This document shows positions 38,722 to 51,175 of a stretch of 64,000 nucleotides of DNA, in pieces. The DNA lies in NCBI GenBank assembly GCA_011032825.1, contig JAADJZ010000011.1, positions 930,001 through 994,000 on the forward strand, read 5' to 3'. Below the pieces are notes generated by a model. It made no database searches. It was given only the letters and a program-made list of their open reading frames with translations, and was not told the origin of the DNA. Origin of the DNA: Massariosphaeria phaeospora (taxonomy: Eukaryota > Ascomycota > Dothideomycetes > Pleosporales). The position numbers and the translations under genes were made by a program. Within the stretch, counting starts at the first letter, position 1; the number at the start of each line of letters is the position of its first letter.

Positions 38722-39972
38722 ATGAAGCTCTTCGGCATCCTACTGGGAGCCATCACTGGCATTACCACGGCCCAGGAGTTAGGTGGCCCCGCATCACCGG
38801 CCTCCCAGGCTACCACGTACCTCAACTTGGTGCGAGTGGGCAACAAGGTCACGGCGCAATTCGACAATTCATTCAAGCTCTTGCTCGACAACCCGTACGT
38901 GCGCCCGGCCCCCAATCGGGACAGCTTTGAGTACTGGGGCTTCGACGCCGTCAACCCCAACAACATCAACGAATCGGTCGTCGTCATGTTTTACCTTGCC
39001 CACAACCTCAGCCTTCCGCACCGCACGACGGCCAGCTTGGTCAGCGTGGATGTCTGGCTCAACTTTGGCGATGGCACTTCTGCGCCCGTCGTCATGGATG
39101 CGCAGCCCGATTTCCGCGGCATAGCCACCGTGACTATTGCTCCTCTCATGATACTTGGCGACTGGGACTCTACTGGCGCTGCCTTCACCGGGACCATATC
39201 GGCAATGGACGGCAGATCGCTGTATGAAATCAACATCGACAACCCGGAGGCTGGTCTGAGAGGCACTCTGAGGCTGCAAAGCGTCAGTTCTCACTAGAGA
39301 TGACCCGTGCGTGTGTAACATACTAAACTGAACCAGGAAGGACCGCCGCATCTCCCATGCACCAGCAACCTCACCAAGACAGACGCGTCGCTCGAGGCCA
39401 TCTCCCACGTTGGCTGGACGAACGAGGTCCCCGACGCCGACGCAGTTGCCACTTTCTCGCTCAACTCGTCCCTCACGGGCAACGTAGAAAAGACACTGCA
39501 GTTCACCGGCGGCTTCGGCTACCACGACCACCTGTTCGGCGACGTGCCGCTCCGCAAGAGCGTCAAGGACTGGTACTCAGGCCACGCGCGCTTCGGCCCG
39601 TACTCGGTTGTGTGGCTCAAAATCATCAGCTGGGACGGCAAGGGCCAGTTCAACTTCCAGCTGTCGCGAAACGGCCGCGACCTTTTCACCACCTGCAGCA
39701 AATTCAACTCTAGCTCCGCGACCTTGCCAACCGACGGCGACTGGAAGATCGTCAATGACTGGTACGAGGCCGACAAGGTGGGCATGGAGATCCAGACGGT
39801 GGAGTTGGATCGCGTCAGCGCTATGACCTTCAACATCTACAAGACGAAGCTAGTGGCCAGCAATAAAGAGATGAGTGCCTGGACGGGTAATGTCGTCACC
39901 GTTACCGAGACCGAAGTCACGTACAGGGGTGCAGGTATGCTCATGCAGCACCATTTCGAACGACCGGAGTAG
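38722..39972 (+). CDS. Secreted CrtC/kievitone-hydratase-like protein (two exons)
   Basis: Exons 38722-39282 and 39337-39972 encode 398 aa. The intron (54 nt) has a GTCAGT donor and is phase 0. The N-terminus (LFGILLGAITGITTA) is a signal peptide. The hallmark of the hydroxyneurosporene synthase (CrtC)-like family is GFGYHDHLFGDVPL (about residues 246-259), followed by WYSGHARFGPYSVVWLKII. The family has a two-barrel, lipocalin-like fold. It includes carotenoid hydratase CrtC, secreted fungal kievitone hydratase, which detoxifies a bean phytoalexin, and cytosolic fungal Diels-Alderases. The secretion signal favours the kievitone-hydratase side; the actual reaction is unknown. Several N-glycosylation sequons are present (NES, NLS, NLT, NSS). 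It is convergent with a DHA2-type transporter. Confidence 0.8.
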
Positions 39973-40409
39973 AGGGAGGCGCTTGACAGCATATGGCGCG
40001 GAATCCTCTCGAGGACCGGCGTAGGATGGATGGGGTGATATAAGCAATGCGTTCTTCTCGCACTATAGTGGACGTCTCCCGTAAAAGAAATAGTCATGCA
40101 TAGTGGACATCTCTTGTAGATGACATGATGATGCTCTTCTAATTCCCATCTTTTCTCAATGAGTGAACACGACCTCGAATCTTATGTTGTCAGCGCACTG
40201 AGATTTTCCAATGACCACGCCGAGAATGCGCGTGTGAAGTATGAAAGATAGATGTAGAAAGATATACACTTTTGTGAGTGATCTCACCCAATTAACCAGG
40301 AGACCTTTTGTCGAAACGCCCAACGCCCGGAATGCAACTTTGGACGCTAGACAGAAAGAAAAGTGGTGTGAGAAAGCCACACATACGGCAGCCTCCCAAA
40401 CACCAGAAC
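39973..40409. other. Convergent 3' intergenic region
   Basis: It lies between the CrtC-like and DHA2-type transporter genes and presumably holds both terminators. Confidence 0.45.
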
Positions 40410-42633
40410 CTACTTCTCCGTCTCCACTGCCACCGAAGTCGAAGCCCCAGCCTTCGCACCCTTATCCATTTTTTTGCCTCCCTCCCTCTTCAACACCCCC
40501 CGATGAATCCCAAAACTCACCACCAACCCCAAGAAGCTCACCACAGCCAACAGCACCCACGTGCCGCGCAACGCGCCCGCCATACCGGCCTTGACAACAC
40601 GCTGCTGCTCCGACGGCAGTGCCGCCACAGCCGCAGCCTCCGCAATGGCCTCGCCGCCCGCCAGCTTCGCCGCGAACTCGGGCGTCAGGCCCGCAGCGAG
40701 GAACGCAAGCCGGTACGGCGCGAGCAGGGCCTGGAACACGACCTGGCCGACAACGACGCCGATGGCGCCGCTGACCATGCGCACGAAGCCGAAGGCCGCA
40801 GTGCCGGCCGCGATGTCTGCGACGCAGATACGCGTCTGCAGCGCGATGAGCGGGGCGTGGAAGTTGGGGCCGAAGCCCAGGCCGATGACGACGAGCACGG
40901 CGGCGGTGCGCGCGAGCACGTTAACGGGCGAAAAGGTGGCCAGTAGGCCGACGCCCAGCGTCATGACGGCCAGCCCGGCCTGCAGCACGTCGCGGAAGCG
41001 GCCGGTGCGCTCGATGACGTGGCCGGACAGCAGCGCCACGGCGGCGAGCGGCAGCGCGAGCGCGAGCATGTACACGCCTGTGGTGGACGGCGAGACGGAC
41101 AGCACGAGCTGGAAGTACAGCGGCAGGAAGTAGGCGACCGAGTTGAAGACCAGGGCGTCGCAGGCGCACACGCCGAGCGCGGCGAGGTTCGAGCCGTCGG
41201 CGAAGATGCGCAGCGGCATGATGGGCGCGATTGAGGGTGCGCGCGTCGACGTGAGGTGTTGGGTCAGTGGGAAGAGGAGGTAGGCGAGGACGCCGAAGAT
41301 GAGGAGGCAGAGAACCAGAGGCGTGGCGTACGAGGTCGTGGAGCCGAGTTGCAGGCCCGTGAGGAGAAAGATGGTTGCGGTGAGTATCGTGAATGTGCCG
41401 GTCCAATCGATGGAGAGGAGGCCGCGGAGGAGGGGGGTGCGTGGGTTGGGGAGATCCAGGGTGAAGTAGAGGGTTATGATGCTGATTGTGATGATGGGTA
41501 CTGTTGGGTGTCAGTTGAAGCAGATGATGAGGATAGCTCGATGCGTAGATTGCAGATCGTGGGCTGTCAAGTCGTCTGTTCTCGATAGGGTAGGGCGTTT
41601 GAGACGTGAAGGAAGGGAGAGAAGAAGGGCAAAACTAGTACTCACGATTCACATAGAAACACCATCGCCAGTGTAGCTTCTCCGCAAAGATCCCACCTAG
41701 CACGGGCCCAAGCGCGGATGCTCCAGCCCAAACAGCGCCGACAATTCCGAGATAGAACGATCGATCACTACTCGCATGTTAGCCATCATCGTTAACATAG
41801 GCAAAGACCGACGGAAAATTCCCGTGCACCGGACGGAAACCAAAGACATACCGAATCGCAAAAAGATCCGCGACACAAACGTGCACCAGCACCACCACAC
41901 CCCCACCACCAAGCCCTTGCACTGCTCTCCCAGTAACAAGCACTGCCGCGCTCCCCGCAACCGCACAAACGATACTCCCGCCTAAGAAGACCGAGTTCGC
42001 AATCAGAATGACGGCTTTGCGGCCAAAGACATCGGAGAGCGAGCCCCAGAACGGCGTCGACGCGGCATTGGCGAGCATGTACGCGGAACCAGTCCAGGCG
42101 TACAGAGAGTCGGGGATATGGAAGGAGCGCGAGATAGTAGGGAGGGCGGTGGGGATCAGAACGGTGTCGAGAGCGACGAGGAAGATGCTGAGACAGAGGG
42201 CGGTGAAGCAGAGGAGTGCTGCGAGAGATGTCCGGGCCTGTTCAATTTTTGAGATAGCGGCCACGCTGGTGAGGGTGGCGCCGTCAGGACTCGAAGAGGT
42301 GTCGAATTCATTGCTACGGGCGGCGGTAGAGGGTCGTGGGGCGGTCGGGGAGTTGGCTGGCTCATCCATAATCGTCGTATTCGGGTGAGTATTAGGGCGC
42401 TCTGGCTGCGCTTGTGATGTGTGTGGCGGGGAAGGAAAACCTGTATCGAGGTTTTCGAGCGATACAGTTGGTGAAGGAGAGACGGGGGTAGAAAGGTAAG
42501 AGGGCCCTTCAGTTGACCTTGAATCCGGCATGGCGGCGTCTTGTTCAATTGAGTACGTCCTCGTCTTGAAGGTGAAGTTGCCTGACCCGTCTGATACCAC
42601 GGGAACGCACGGTTTATAAGGAGTCGTGGTCAA
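40410..42633 (-). CDS. MFS transporter, DHA2 (14-TM) type (three exons)
   Basis: Exons 42633-41852, 41767-41646 and 41500-40410 sum to 664 aa. A long Ser/Pro/Thr-rich cytosolic N-terminus (about 130 residues) precedes the membrane part, so the true start may be a later in-frame ATG such as the one in [12 protein letters not shown]2 features are [17 protein letters not shown] in TM1, [22 protein letters not shown] and FGRKAVI (motif A), [11 protein letters not shown] (motif B) and [12 protein letters not shown] (motif C). It ends in an Ala-rich loop and a Lys-rich tail. Relatives export toxins and drugs. The convergent secreted CrtC-like neighbour suggests, but does not show, a shared role in handling a toxic compound. 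Confidence 0.92.
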
Positions 42634-45600
42634 TGCACCGTTCGTCCCAGCAGCTCGTTCGCGTAATGTGGAGAAGCGGCTTCGACTAACGAGTCCCGCA
42701 GATCAACGGGCGTATGTCTGAACGTGGCCGAAATGTAAGTTCCGATATTATGGCTGGCTGGGGTGTAGATGCGTCGCATGGACATGCATAGTCGTGCTGC
42801 TGGCAAAGTGGACCCCGGGTGAAGTTGGAGCTCTAGCCTGCGACTTGATCAAGCATAAGCGGCCTACCTTTGTCAGTAGTGTATTCTACCTCGAAGACAC
42901 TAACACCAGAGTCTTACCTGTCGTGTCAGAGCCTGAGATCTGGTAGCTGCTGTGTTGTGAAATACGGTCCGATCTCCTGCGAGATGAAGACATGAACTGC
43001 CCTCGAGTCCGATGTATGGATAGTGCCGGCAACGCTAGTTGTAGACTACGACAAAGAGCCCCTTGACACGGTGCCCAACTGTGGGCAAGCCGCCGTTGTG
43101 TAACTGAGAGGTCCTCGTGCTTTGGAAACGCTCGACCTTCGTGCTCCACTTTCGAACCGCTCGAGTCTCGCAGTCTAACGATGGCGGCGTCTATGCGTGC
43201 TCTCGTAATCCTCAAGGATTTCTTGCGTGTGATCGGCGGGAACGAGCGACAGTAATTGGGTTAGTGGATATTAAGCTAGAGAACGCATCCTGGTGAACAT
43301 ACCTGGTAGCTGTCGTGGACTGCTGTAGTACTGTGACACAGCAGATAGTCGGCTTGGCAGCGCCAGCCGTAGAAGCCGAAAATGTTGAAGAGAAAGAAAG
43401 GAGGGCAGGGTCTTTGAGATGAGCAGAGTTCGGAGAGTAGGTGTAGACCAAAGCAACAATCAAGTAAGTAGTCGAGGTCGATCGCGGTGTTTATTGTAGT
43501 TCGATTCGGGGAGCGCAACCGCCGCGTGCTGGAAGGAACGAAGCACAGTTCACCGCTCCTCGATGCCCAGGTGCCAACAGCGAACCTTGAGATATTTACC
43601 GTTATGTGGGCCGTCGCTCTATCACGCCATGCGCGAGCTAGGAGTCTAAGGGTCTTTGACATCCGTTCAACGCCGATACACGGCTCTTTTTACCAAGTTC
43701 AATTGTGGCTGCAGCAGAGCCACATGCTCCCCATGTTCGCGCTGCGGAGGGTGAAGTGTATTTTCTAGCGTGATTGGGCCCGGCAAACCTCAAACCCGCT
43801 CATGGAATGGAAACACATGCAGACGGCAATTGAGGTTGTCATATTGAATGGAGATAAAGCCGAGCAACCGAGGGAAGCAGTGAAGAATCGAGGATACGAT
43901 ATATATCGAGATTCAAGAAGACTAAAAATTCTCGAGGCAGACAGAAAGAACACGGTGCCTTAGAACGTATACGCTCTCCTTCTGCTCCGGAAAGGCGGTG
44001 ATACCTCATGTCTTCCGCGTCCCGGACTGCGAGAGGATTGACGGGCAGCGTTCCAATTGCGCGGTGTCGAGAGTGTCGTACAAATCCAGCTGGAGCCAGC
44101 CATGAGTATCGGTGAGCTCCCACTCCGGCCCTCAGTCAATATCCTAGTCGTTTGGAAGTGTAGGCGTCCTCAAGCCTATGATACACTCGTCATAGGCTAA
44201 GTTGACTGAACGTCTCAATTGCATCTAAAATTCTTCTAGTCGTTTAGCGTTCAACATAGCAGCGGCTTCCACATGGCCACTTCGCAGATGCAGGAGATCA
44301 ACCTCAGCCTAGCCATTCATATTGGCAGGCTCCTCAACGGTTGCACGCGAGCTAACAGTCTGAATCAAGCAACAAGCGGAAATGTTCAGGCCATAGCGAT
44401 GTCTTACTCGTGGCAATCGTTTGAGCGCGTGGTCGCCCTCCTTCACGGATATCGTGGATGCAGGGCGCATTCCATTTGGATAAGAACGCCTGATGGGCGG
44501 TGTCCGTGGCGCGTTGGCAGAAGCTGACGTGTTGATATAGAGATTCCTAGTTCGCGGAGTGACACAGCCTGTCTGTGAGAGCCGCCTCTAGTTCGACTGG
44601 CGCACGATCTTTCGATGCTGGCGATGCTGTCGCTGGTGATCGGGTTCTACAGCGTGTCAGATGAGGATCGACTCATATGCGGTACCGGCGAGGAGACAGA
44701 GGATGTAGAGATTCCAGCACCCGCTACAACCTAGCAAACCCATTGAGCTGCAGTCTGAAGGAGCGGGACGGCTCATGGGGCCTCTGGCGGTGAACTGAAG
44801 CGGCTCTGGAGGCCCAGAGAAAGTTCCCACCCCCTCCTGGCTTCACGCCATATACTGATGGCTGAGGGGTCATGGCTGGCGGATGGTTCCGCAGGGAGGT
44901 GCGGCGGTAGAGTCGTGATGTTGTGTCGCAAAGCTCGTCCTCGGGGGTGACCTGATGAAACTCGGCGCCGGAGGCTAGTGACGCCGCGCCAAGAGACACT
45001 AACAGCCGCTAGTGATCGGGCCGCCGGCGCCTTCTGGGCTTGCTCACCACCAGTGTCCTCCCATCATCATCACGCAGACCGTCGAGACATCGAATACAGC
45101 TTCGGACGATTGCAATCTCGCAACTTTTTCGTCCTAACGACTTTGAATCGCATCGTTCACACATCCCGCACTCTGAATATGTACCCTTGAAATTTTACTC
45201 CTGCTGGCGCTGGTTCTTTTCCCTTTCGTTTCGTACGATGTAGTTTCATCAAGATGCATTGGAGCGTGCATCTACCTACATGGCATGACTACGCAAGAGG
45301 AGGAACATTACACCAGCGGGCAATCTGTGCATAGCCTTTGACGGACTATCTACCGCTGGCCAGGCTACAAAGAAGCTGCAACGGCCAGATGTACCCCCGA
45401 ACCACATGTTCGTGCTTCGAGAAACCTCTCGCCACCATGCGTGATTGGTGCCATCTGAGCCCATGAAACGACGGCGAGCTAGCGGCTGTCGATAGCCAAG
45501 CATCGAAGTGGTCATCTACCCCAAAGTCCTCCTACGCTTTTGCTCCTTACGACGATCGCCAACAGCAAAAACCCGAAGAAGGCGTGGTTTGATAGGTCGC

Positions 45601-45923
45601 GTAGTGGTGAGGTTGTATGAATAATCGAATCCAAGCTCGCTAGCGGCGGCCGATGCATGGCAGAGCGACCCAAAACCCCTGTCTAGTAAGGCCGAATACG
45701 GCATACCATCAAGATGCTTCGCAATCGAGCAACATTAAGAGACAATACCAATCGGTCTTCTAAAGTAGAAATAGGAGTATAAAAGGAGAGGGGATTGCCT
45801 TGGGAACACATCTGCTTACACTCCAGCTTCAACATTAGTTCCAATTTTATTCATATCTCTCCGTCCCCAACTAGTCCACCAGCTCGACTCAGACCACTCA
45901 TAGCACTATCAGAAGTACCCAAC
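42634..45923. other. Gene-poor 3.3-kb region
   Basis: Open frames of up to about 128 codons occur on both strands, but none has a domain, signal peptide or consistent splicing. The sequence is not strongly AT-rich, so a strongly RIP-affected repeat is unlikely. It may hold degraded genes or lncRNA that I cannot resolve. Confidence 0.5.
45748..45785 (+). promoter_or_regulatory. CCAAT and TATA elements
   Basis: CCAAT at 45748-45752 and TATAAAAG at 45778-45785 lie about 140-175 nt upstream of the NmrA-like start codon. Spacing and orientation fit a fungal core promoter. Confidence 0.55.
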
Positions 45924-47093
45924 ATGTCTTCCACCGAGCTCAAAAACATCATCCTCGCCGGCGTATAAGCCCCCTTCTTATCCCCTCTCCTTTCCTATCT
46001 AACTCCCCCACCAGGCCACCGGCTCCATCGGCGCCCCCATCCTCACCGCCCTCCTCGCCCAACCCTCCTTCAACACCACCATCCTCTCCCGCACCAACTC
46101 CACCGCCACCTTCCCCGCCCACGTCCCCGTCACCCGCGTCTCCCCCGCCTTTACCGTCGCCGAACTAACCGCGGCATTCACCGGCCAAGACGCCGTCATC
46201 GTGGCTCTGTCGGCCGTGCCCGTCACGCAGGACGCGTCCGAGGCCGGCCTGCAGTACCGTCTGATCGACGCGGCGGTCGCGGCGGGCGTGAAGCGCTTCA
46301 TCCCGTCCGAGTTCGGGGCTAACAACCTCGATGTCCGGGCGCGGAGCGTGGTCCCCGTGTACGATAGCAAGGGCTGCATGCTGGAGTATCTGACGCGGAA
46401 AGCTGAGGCGTCGGGTGGGAAGTTTACCTTCACGTCTATTTCGTGCGGGTCGTGGATAGACTGGTATGTCCACCTTCAGTTCAAGTTCAAAGACACTGCA
46501 CTTCCAACTCCCTCCCTTTCCTTCTCTTTAGCCCCCTCTTTCTATACACGCACCCCCACTTAACCCATCATCCCTAACACGCACACCCCTCTCCCAGGGC
46601 CCTCTCCGCCCCCCAATCCTCCAATTTCCTCTCCATCGACGTCGCCGCCCGCCGCGCCACAATCTACGACTCGGGCACGTCCCGCTTCTCCGCCACCCTC
46701 CTCCCACACACGGGCCTTGCCGTCGCGCGCGCCCTCTCCCCCTTGCACTGCGCCGCCACGGCCAACACGCAGATCTTCCTGAGCGACTTCGTCGCTTCGG
46801 CGCGGTCCATCGTCGCGGCGCTGGAGAAAGCGTCCGGCGATACATTCGCCGTCGAGCAGCGGGATAGCGCGCCCGTACTCGCGGCGCTGCGGCAAAGGTT
46901 CGATCAGGGGGATAAGGCGGCGGGGTTCGAGCTGCTGGTGTGCAGTTTTGCGGCGGATGTGGACTTGGGGTATGATTTTGAGGGGAGGTATGAGATATGG
47001 AATGCGCGGCTTGGACTACCGACGGTTACGCTCGACGAGGTGGCGAGGCAGGCGGTGGAGGTGGCGGATCGCGGCGCATCGGCACGTACGTAG
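45924..47093 (+). CDS. NmrA/isoflavone-reductase-like NAD(P)-binding protein (three exons)
   Basis: Exons 45924-45962, 46015-46463 and 46598-47093 sum to 327 aa. Intron 1 lies inside the nucleotide-binding motif: IILAG joins ATGSIGAPIL, restoring GATGSIG. Next come VIVALSAVP, the family block GVKRFIPSEFGANN and a Ser-Cys-Gly-rich active region (ISCGSWIDWAL). This is the atypical-SDR NmrA/PCBER/isoflavone-reductase group. Members are either NAD(P)H-dependent reductases or redox-sensing regulators, and sequence alone does not separate the two. The usual catalytic Lys of the reductases is not obvious. It has CCAAT and TATA elements upstream. Confidence 0.87.
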
Positions 47094-48646
47094 ATGGGTG
47101 TTCGAGATCCTACGGTGCATTCGGTAAGTAGCCTCGCTAGAAGAGACGTTGAATGCAAGCCTACCTGCGTTTTGGTCAAAAGAGGTCGTTCCGTTCTCTC
47201 GATCCACCTAGCTTAGCTACTACATAGTCTCGCAGTCTATCTAGCGACATCAACCCAGCTTATCATATCATCTTACCTTCGTTATCTACCCAAACCTCCA
47301 AAACACTTAAGTGTGAGTGCCCAAACTCAACGCAAAGCCACTGGCCTTTTGACTCAGCGACATATCGCACATTCTGCATCTTCCTAAATGACAAGGCTAG
47401 TCTTGCTCAATACATATTGCCTGCCTACAGAAGCGCCATACCGTCCGTAACTGCTGCTGTTTGCGTACAGTATATATTAGGCGGTGTATTGATGTGCTAG
47501 TACAATAGACTTAGGGGTACATATTGGAGGGACACGGGTAGTAGCATCAAAACAAAGCATGCCTGTTAAAAGAATCCGGGTGCACTGTACTCTGTGAATT
47601 ACCTTGGCTGTGAATTAACCTGTACGCAAGAGAGATGGCTGCGCTGTGTAGCTTTTGCCAGGACACCTCCAAGGAAAAAATACAAGCAGATAGATTTGAA
47701 GAGAGGCGTGTTGCGTTTACAATTGCAATTGCAATCGCAACCCCCGAATGCGTGTGGTGCGGCCATACTAAACAACGCTCTGCTCCAAGCTCGCGAAAAA
47801 ACTCACCCCTGTGTATGTCTTGTGTGCAGCACAAATACGTAGGTAGGTAGGTAGGTAGGTAGTAAAAAGCATTGATAGGGTAGCAAGCCTTGAGAGTACG
47901 TTGCTGTACGTCACCAGCCAGCCACATGATTGGCGTCCTCCATCAATCAAGTCTGGAGCATACGTAGTACCTTTTTTTTATTTTTGCCCTAGTCTAGTCT
48001 CCGAGCGATGCTGTGTATGATTTGACTCGAAGCGATTTTGGTCCGTCCGGCGCGGTACGAGGCGATAGCCGGCGATGGCCCTGAACAGTGTGCGATGCGC
48101 TCCCAGCACCCGTTCACTGGGACACTACCCGAAAGGGGGGTATCCACTACGGTGGTATGAGCAAGCAGCTTTGGCCTATCGTTCGCGACCTCGTCCATGT
48201 GCTCCAAACACTCGCTGTTAGCCAAGGACATTACTGCTGCTGCTAGTTAGTAGATGACAGCTAGACAACTGCCATAGAGGAGATACTGCTAGACAGGGAG
48301 CTGTGATTCGATTGTAATTGTAGGGGTAATGCAGGAGGTTGGTGTGTGTGTGTGCCGTGCCGTAGCTGTAAAATGAGGTCATCGACATGGATGGCGGCGT
48401 CTGAAACACGGGCGAGGCCAGGCGTCATATATGCAAGGCCATGCGCGCAAACCCACTCCAGCTGCACTTCGTTTCTCTTGTCGGGTTTTCTTTCCTGGCG
48501 ATTGTTGGTTCGGCGCTGTAGCCAGTACCGCTCGTTCGTTCGTGAGCTCGTATCGATCGCTGCTACACCCGCAGTAGCCCAGCCCAGCCCAGCCCCGCCC
48601 CGCTCGCCTGCCGCCTGCCCGCTGCGAGGTATCTATATAGCTCGCC
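47094..48646. other. Intergenic region with a TAGG microsatellite
   Basis: A stretch of about 1.5 kb with no supported gene. A tetranucleotide repeat lies at 47840-47862. Confidence 0.5.
47840..47862. repeat. (TAGG)n microsatellite
   Basis: At least five consecutive TAGG units, read as GTAGGTAGGTAGG on the + strand. It is not a telomeric TTAGGG array. Confidence 0.9.
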
Positions 48647-50087
48647 ATGACGCGCCCCATGAGCATGCCCGACTTCTCCGCCCTGCTCGACGCGACGGCC
48701 AAGAAACCGCATTCTCCGGATAAATCTGACCGCGAGCGCTCGCGGCCGCGCAAGAAACCGAGCATCTCGCTCGCGGCGGGACTGATTATGGCGAGTGAGA
48801 GTGGGCCGCGGACGCCGGTGCAGGCGCTGGAGAGTCAGAGGGAGAGGGGGAGGAAAGAGGAAAGGGATGAGGAAGAGGAGCCGTGGAGCGATAATCTGTT
48901 CTATGCGTATGCGAAGAAGGTGTGTAGGCGCTGCTTCGATGCTGCTGTTCTGTTCTGTTTGCTGCCTGCCTATACGAACACTGCTAACTCGCCGTCATCT
49001 CCAGTCCGACCAGCCCGACTCGCCGCCCTCGATCCTGACGTTTGCATCTGCCCGCGTGTGCCACGACTGGTGGACGCTGGTGCAGCGCGAATACCCAGCC
49101 TCGCTGCGGCCGGGCGCGCAGCTGTTCCTGCTCAAAGACGACGACCTGCACGAGCAGATGGCGTACAACTTGCGCTTCCACCGCCTGCGCAACCAGTGGT
49201 TCTGCTCGCCGAGCGACTCCATCGGCGCGACGAACGTCATCCCGCTGCAGGACCACTACGGCCGGCCCGTCGCCGCCACGCCGAAGAAGCCGCCGCAGCC
49301 CCCCAACAAGAACGACGGCGACGACGCGCCCCGAGCCAGCGCCTCACCGGTAGACGCCCCTCACCCGCAGCATCCCCCGCCGCTCGACCTCTCCGCACTA
49401 AACTCCTCCCTCGAGAAAATGGCCGCCATGGTCTGGGAAAACAGCGCGCAGATCCGCGCCCTCAGCGTCGCGCAGTCCTCGGGCCTGGCGCGCATGCAAG
49501 AAATCGCCGAGTCCAACACGGCGCAGATCAAATCGCTCGCGGACAACCAATCCAGCCTAGCCGCGCTGCTCGCCGACAACGCTTCGCACTACATCGCCCT
49601 GTCCAACGCAACCTTCGCCTCGCACGAGCAGCACAAAGAGCAGGTGCGCACCGTGCTGGCCAGCAACGCGCTACATGTTAAGCAGCTGGCGGCGGGGCAG
49701 CGCGACCTGCTCGGCACGTGCAAGGGCATGATGCGCGCGGTCGAGACCATGGGCACGAGCGTGGCGGTTGTGAACGATACGGTGAAAGCGCAGGCCGACG
49801 TACAGGCGCAGACGCAGAACCAGATTCAGCAAAGGAGCAATCCGTTCAGCGAGCTAGGCTCGCCGTTCGTGCCGAGCGCGCTGACCAACCGCATCAGCCC
49901 GTCGCCGCGCAAGCTGAATCGCCGCGTCAAGGGCGTGTGGTACGAGTACGACATGAGCGAGAGTGTCGGCAGCGGCAGCGCGACTAGTACGCGGGGCACG
50001 CCGCGGGGGAGTGTCAGTTTGGGGGTGGGGAAAGCGTTGGATACGCCTCCGAAGACGCCGCCGGGGAAGAGTACGCGGCGGGTCTAA
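48647..50087 (+). CDS. Coiled-coil protein of unknown function (two exons)
   Basis: Exons 48647-48919 and 49005-50087 encode 451 aa, with a phase-0 GTGTGT...CCAG intron that has a CTAAC branch site. The N-terminus is basic and disordered (RERSRPRKKPS, then a Glu/Arg run). Residues about 95-165 form a compact segment (VCHDWWTLVQREYP, LRFHRLRNQWFC). A Pro-rich linker follows, then a long Ala/Gln-rich helical region (about 215-345) with approximate repeats such as ALSVAQSSGLARMQEIAES and SLADNQSSLAALLADN, suggesting a coiled coil. The C-terminus is Ser/Pro/Thr-rich with TPPKTPP-type candidate phosphosites. I do not recognise a named family. Confidence 0.72.
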
Positions 50088-51175
50088 GAGCTGAGCTGAG
50101 CTGTGTTCTGTTTCTATTACTATTTCGGATTCGGGTTTTGTTTTCTCTAGGCCGGAGATTGGATCGAGTCATGTATCCATTGATGTATTTTTTTCACGAT
50201 AGCGACGGCGTTATCAGGGCATAGCATACAATACGGAAAACAAACATGGAGGGTTGGGTTGGGTTGGGTTGGGGGTGGGGCATCAGCATGGTGCAAATCA
50301 GTTCTTCGTCAATCAAATTCATTTCAAAACAATCACCATCGAAGCTTTCAAGTCATTGGTCTCTGCATTCCTTGTTACTTGGACGGGGTCGTCGGTTGGT
50401 CTCTGCTTGGAATCGAGACGAGTCGTGGCAGACAAGCTGAGCCGAGACGAGGCGAAGCGAAGCATTTGATCTATCTGTTCATCTATCTACGACAGCGATG
50501 CCGTCTCCGGGCATGAGGCGGAGGTTCTAGATGCATACATATAAGCGAGGGCGTCACACAACGAAGTCATATCACGTGCTTAAGTCCTCTCCAGCCTTAG
50601 GGCTGTCAGACATGCTTCGCTCAATCCTGTCTGTGTCGCTCCAAGGCATATCCCCAAGTTACTCTAGCAGCATCACAATCTGATATAGACCGCAAAACCG
50701 CAATTATACACGTTTCCCCCTAGTCCCCTACCGCTATCCCAAACCCAGAGGCAGGCACCAAACACCACCAGACGTAGGCAGTACCGAAGACTCCCACGCG
50801 CGCCTCCCAACACTCGAAGTTGGCGAACCCCGCCCGCCTTCACCCGCCACGCCGCCAGCTCAACTCCGCAGCGGGCGCCAAGAAACCGCGGGCCGGGTCC
50901 TCGCGCGCCATGCAGCCCTCTGCGAACTGCGCCTTGAAGAGAATGAGGAAGTGGGGCCTTGTCAGGACTGGGCGGCGGACGATGCGGACTTCTGCAACAA
51001 CTGCGCAGCACGGATATCTAGTACGGGTTGTAGTTGGAGAACGCGCTGTTGACGAGCTGTCTGCGGCTGCCGCACAGAGAGTTGCTGTATAGGTAGGTTG
51101 GTGAGCAGTATGGTCAGGAAGATTAGTGAAAGTAGATGAAGGACTAAGAGAAGTAAAGTGAAGGAGAAAGGGTAC
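50088..51175. other. Intergenic region with a G-rich repeat
   Basis: It presumably contains the 3' UTR of the coiled-coil gene and the GGGTT repeat at 50251-50280. No gene could be supported. Confidence 0.5.
50251..50280 (+). repeat. (GGGTT)n repeat with G-quadruplex potential
   Basis: Four GGGTT units are followed by GGGGGTGGGG, giving six closely spaced G-runs. It is not the telomeric repeat. A quadruplex is possible in vitro. Confidence 0.8.

Noticed and set aside
47840..47862. Possible internal telomere repeat
   Set aside because: The unit is TAGG, not TTAGGG.
50251..50280. Possible telomere-like sequence
   Set aside because: The unit is GGGTT without the adenine, and only four units are present.
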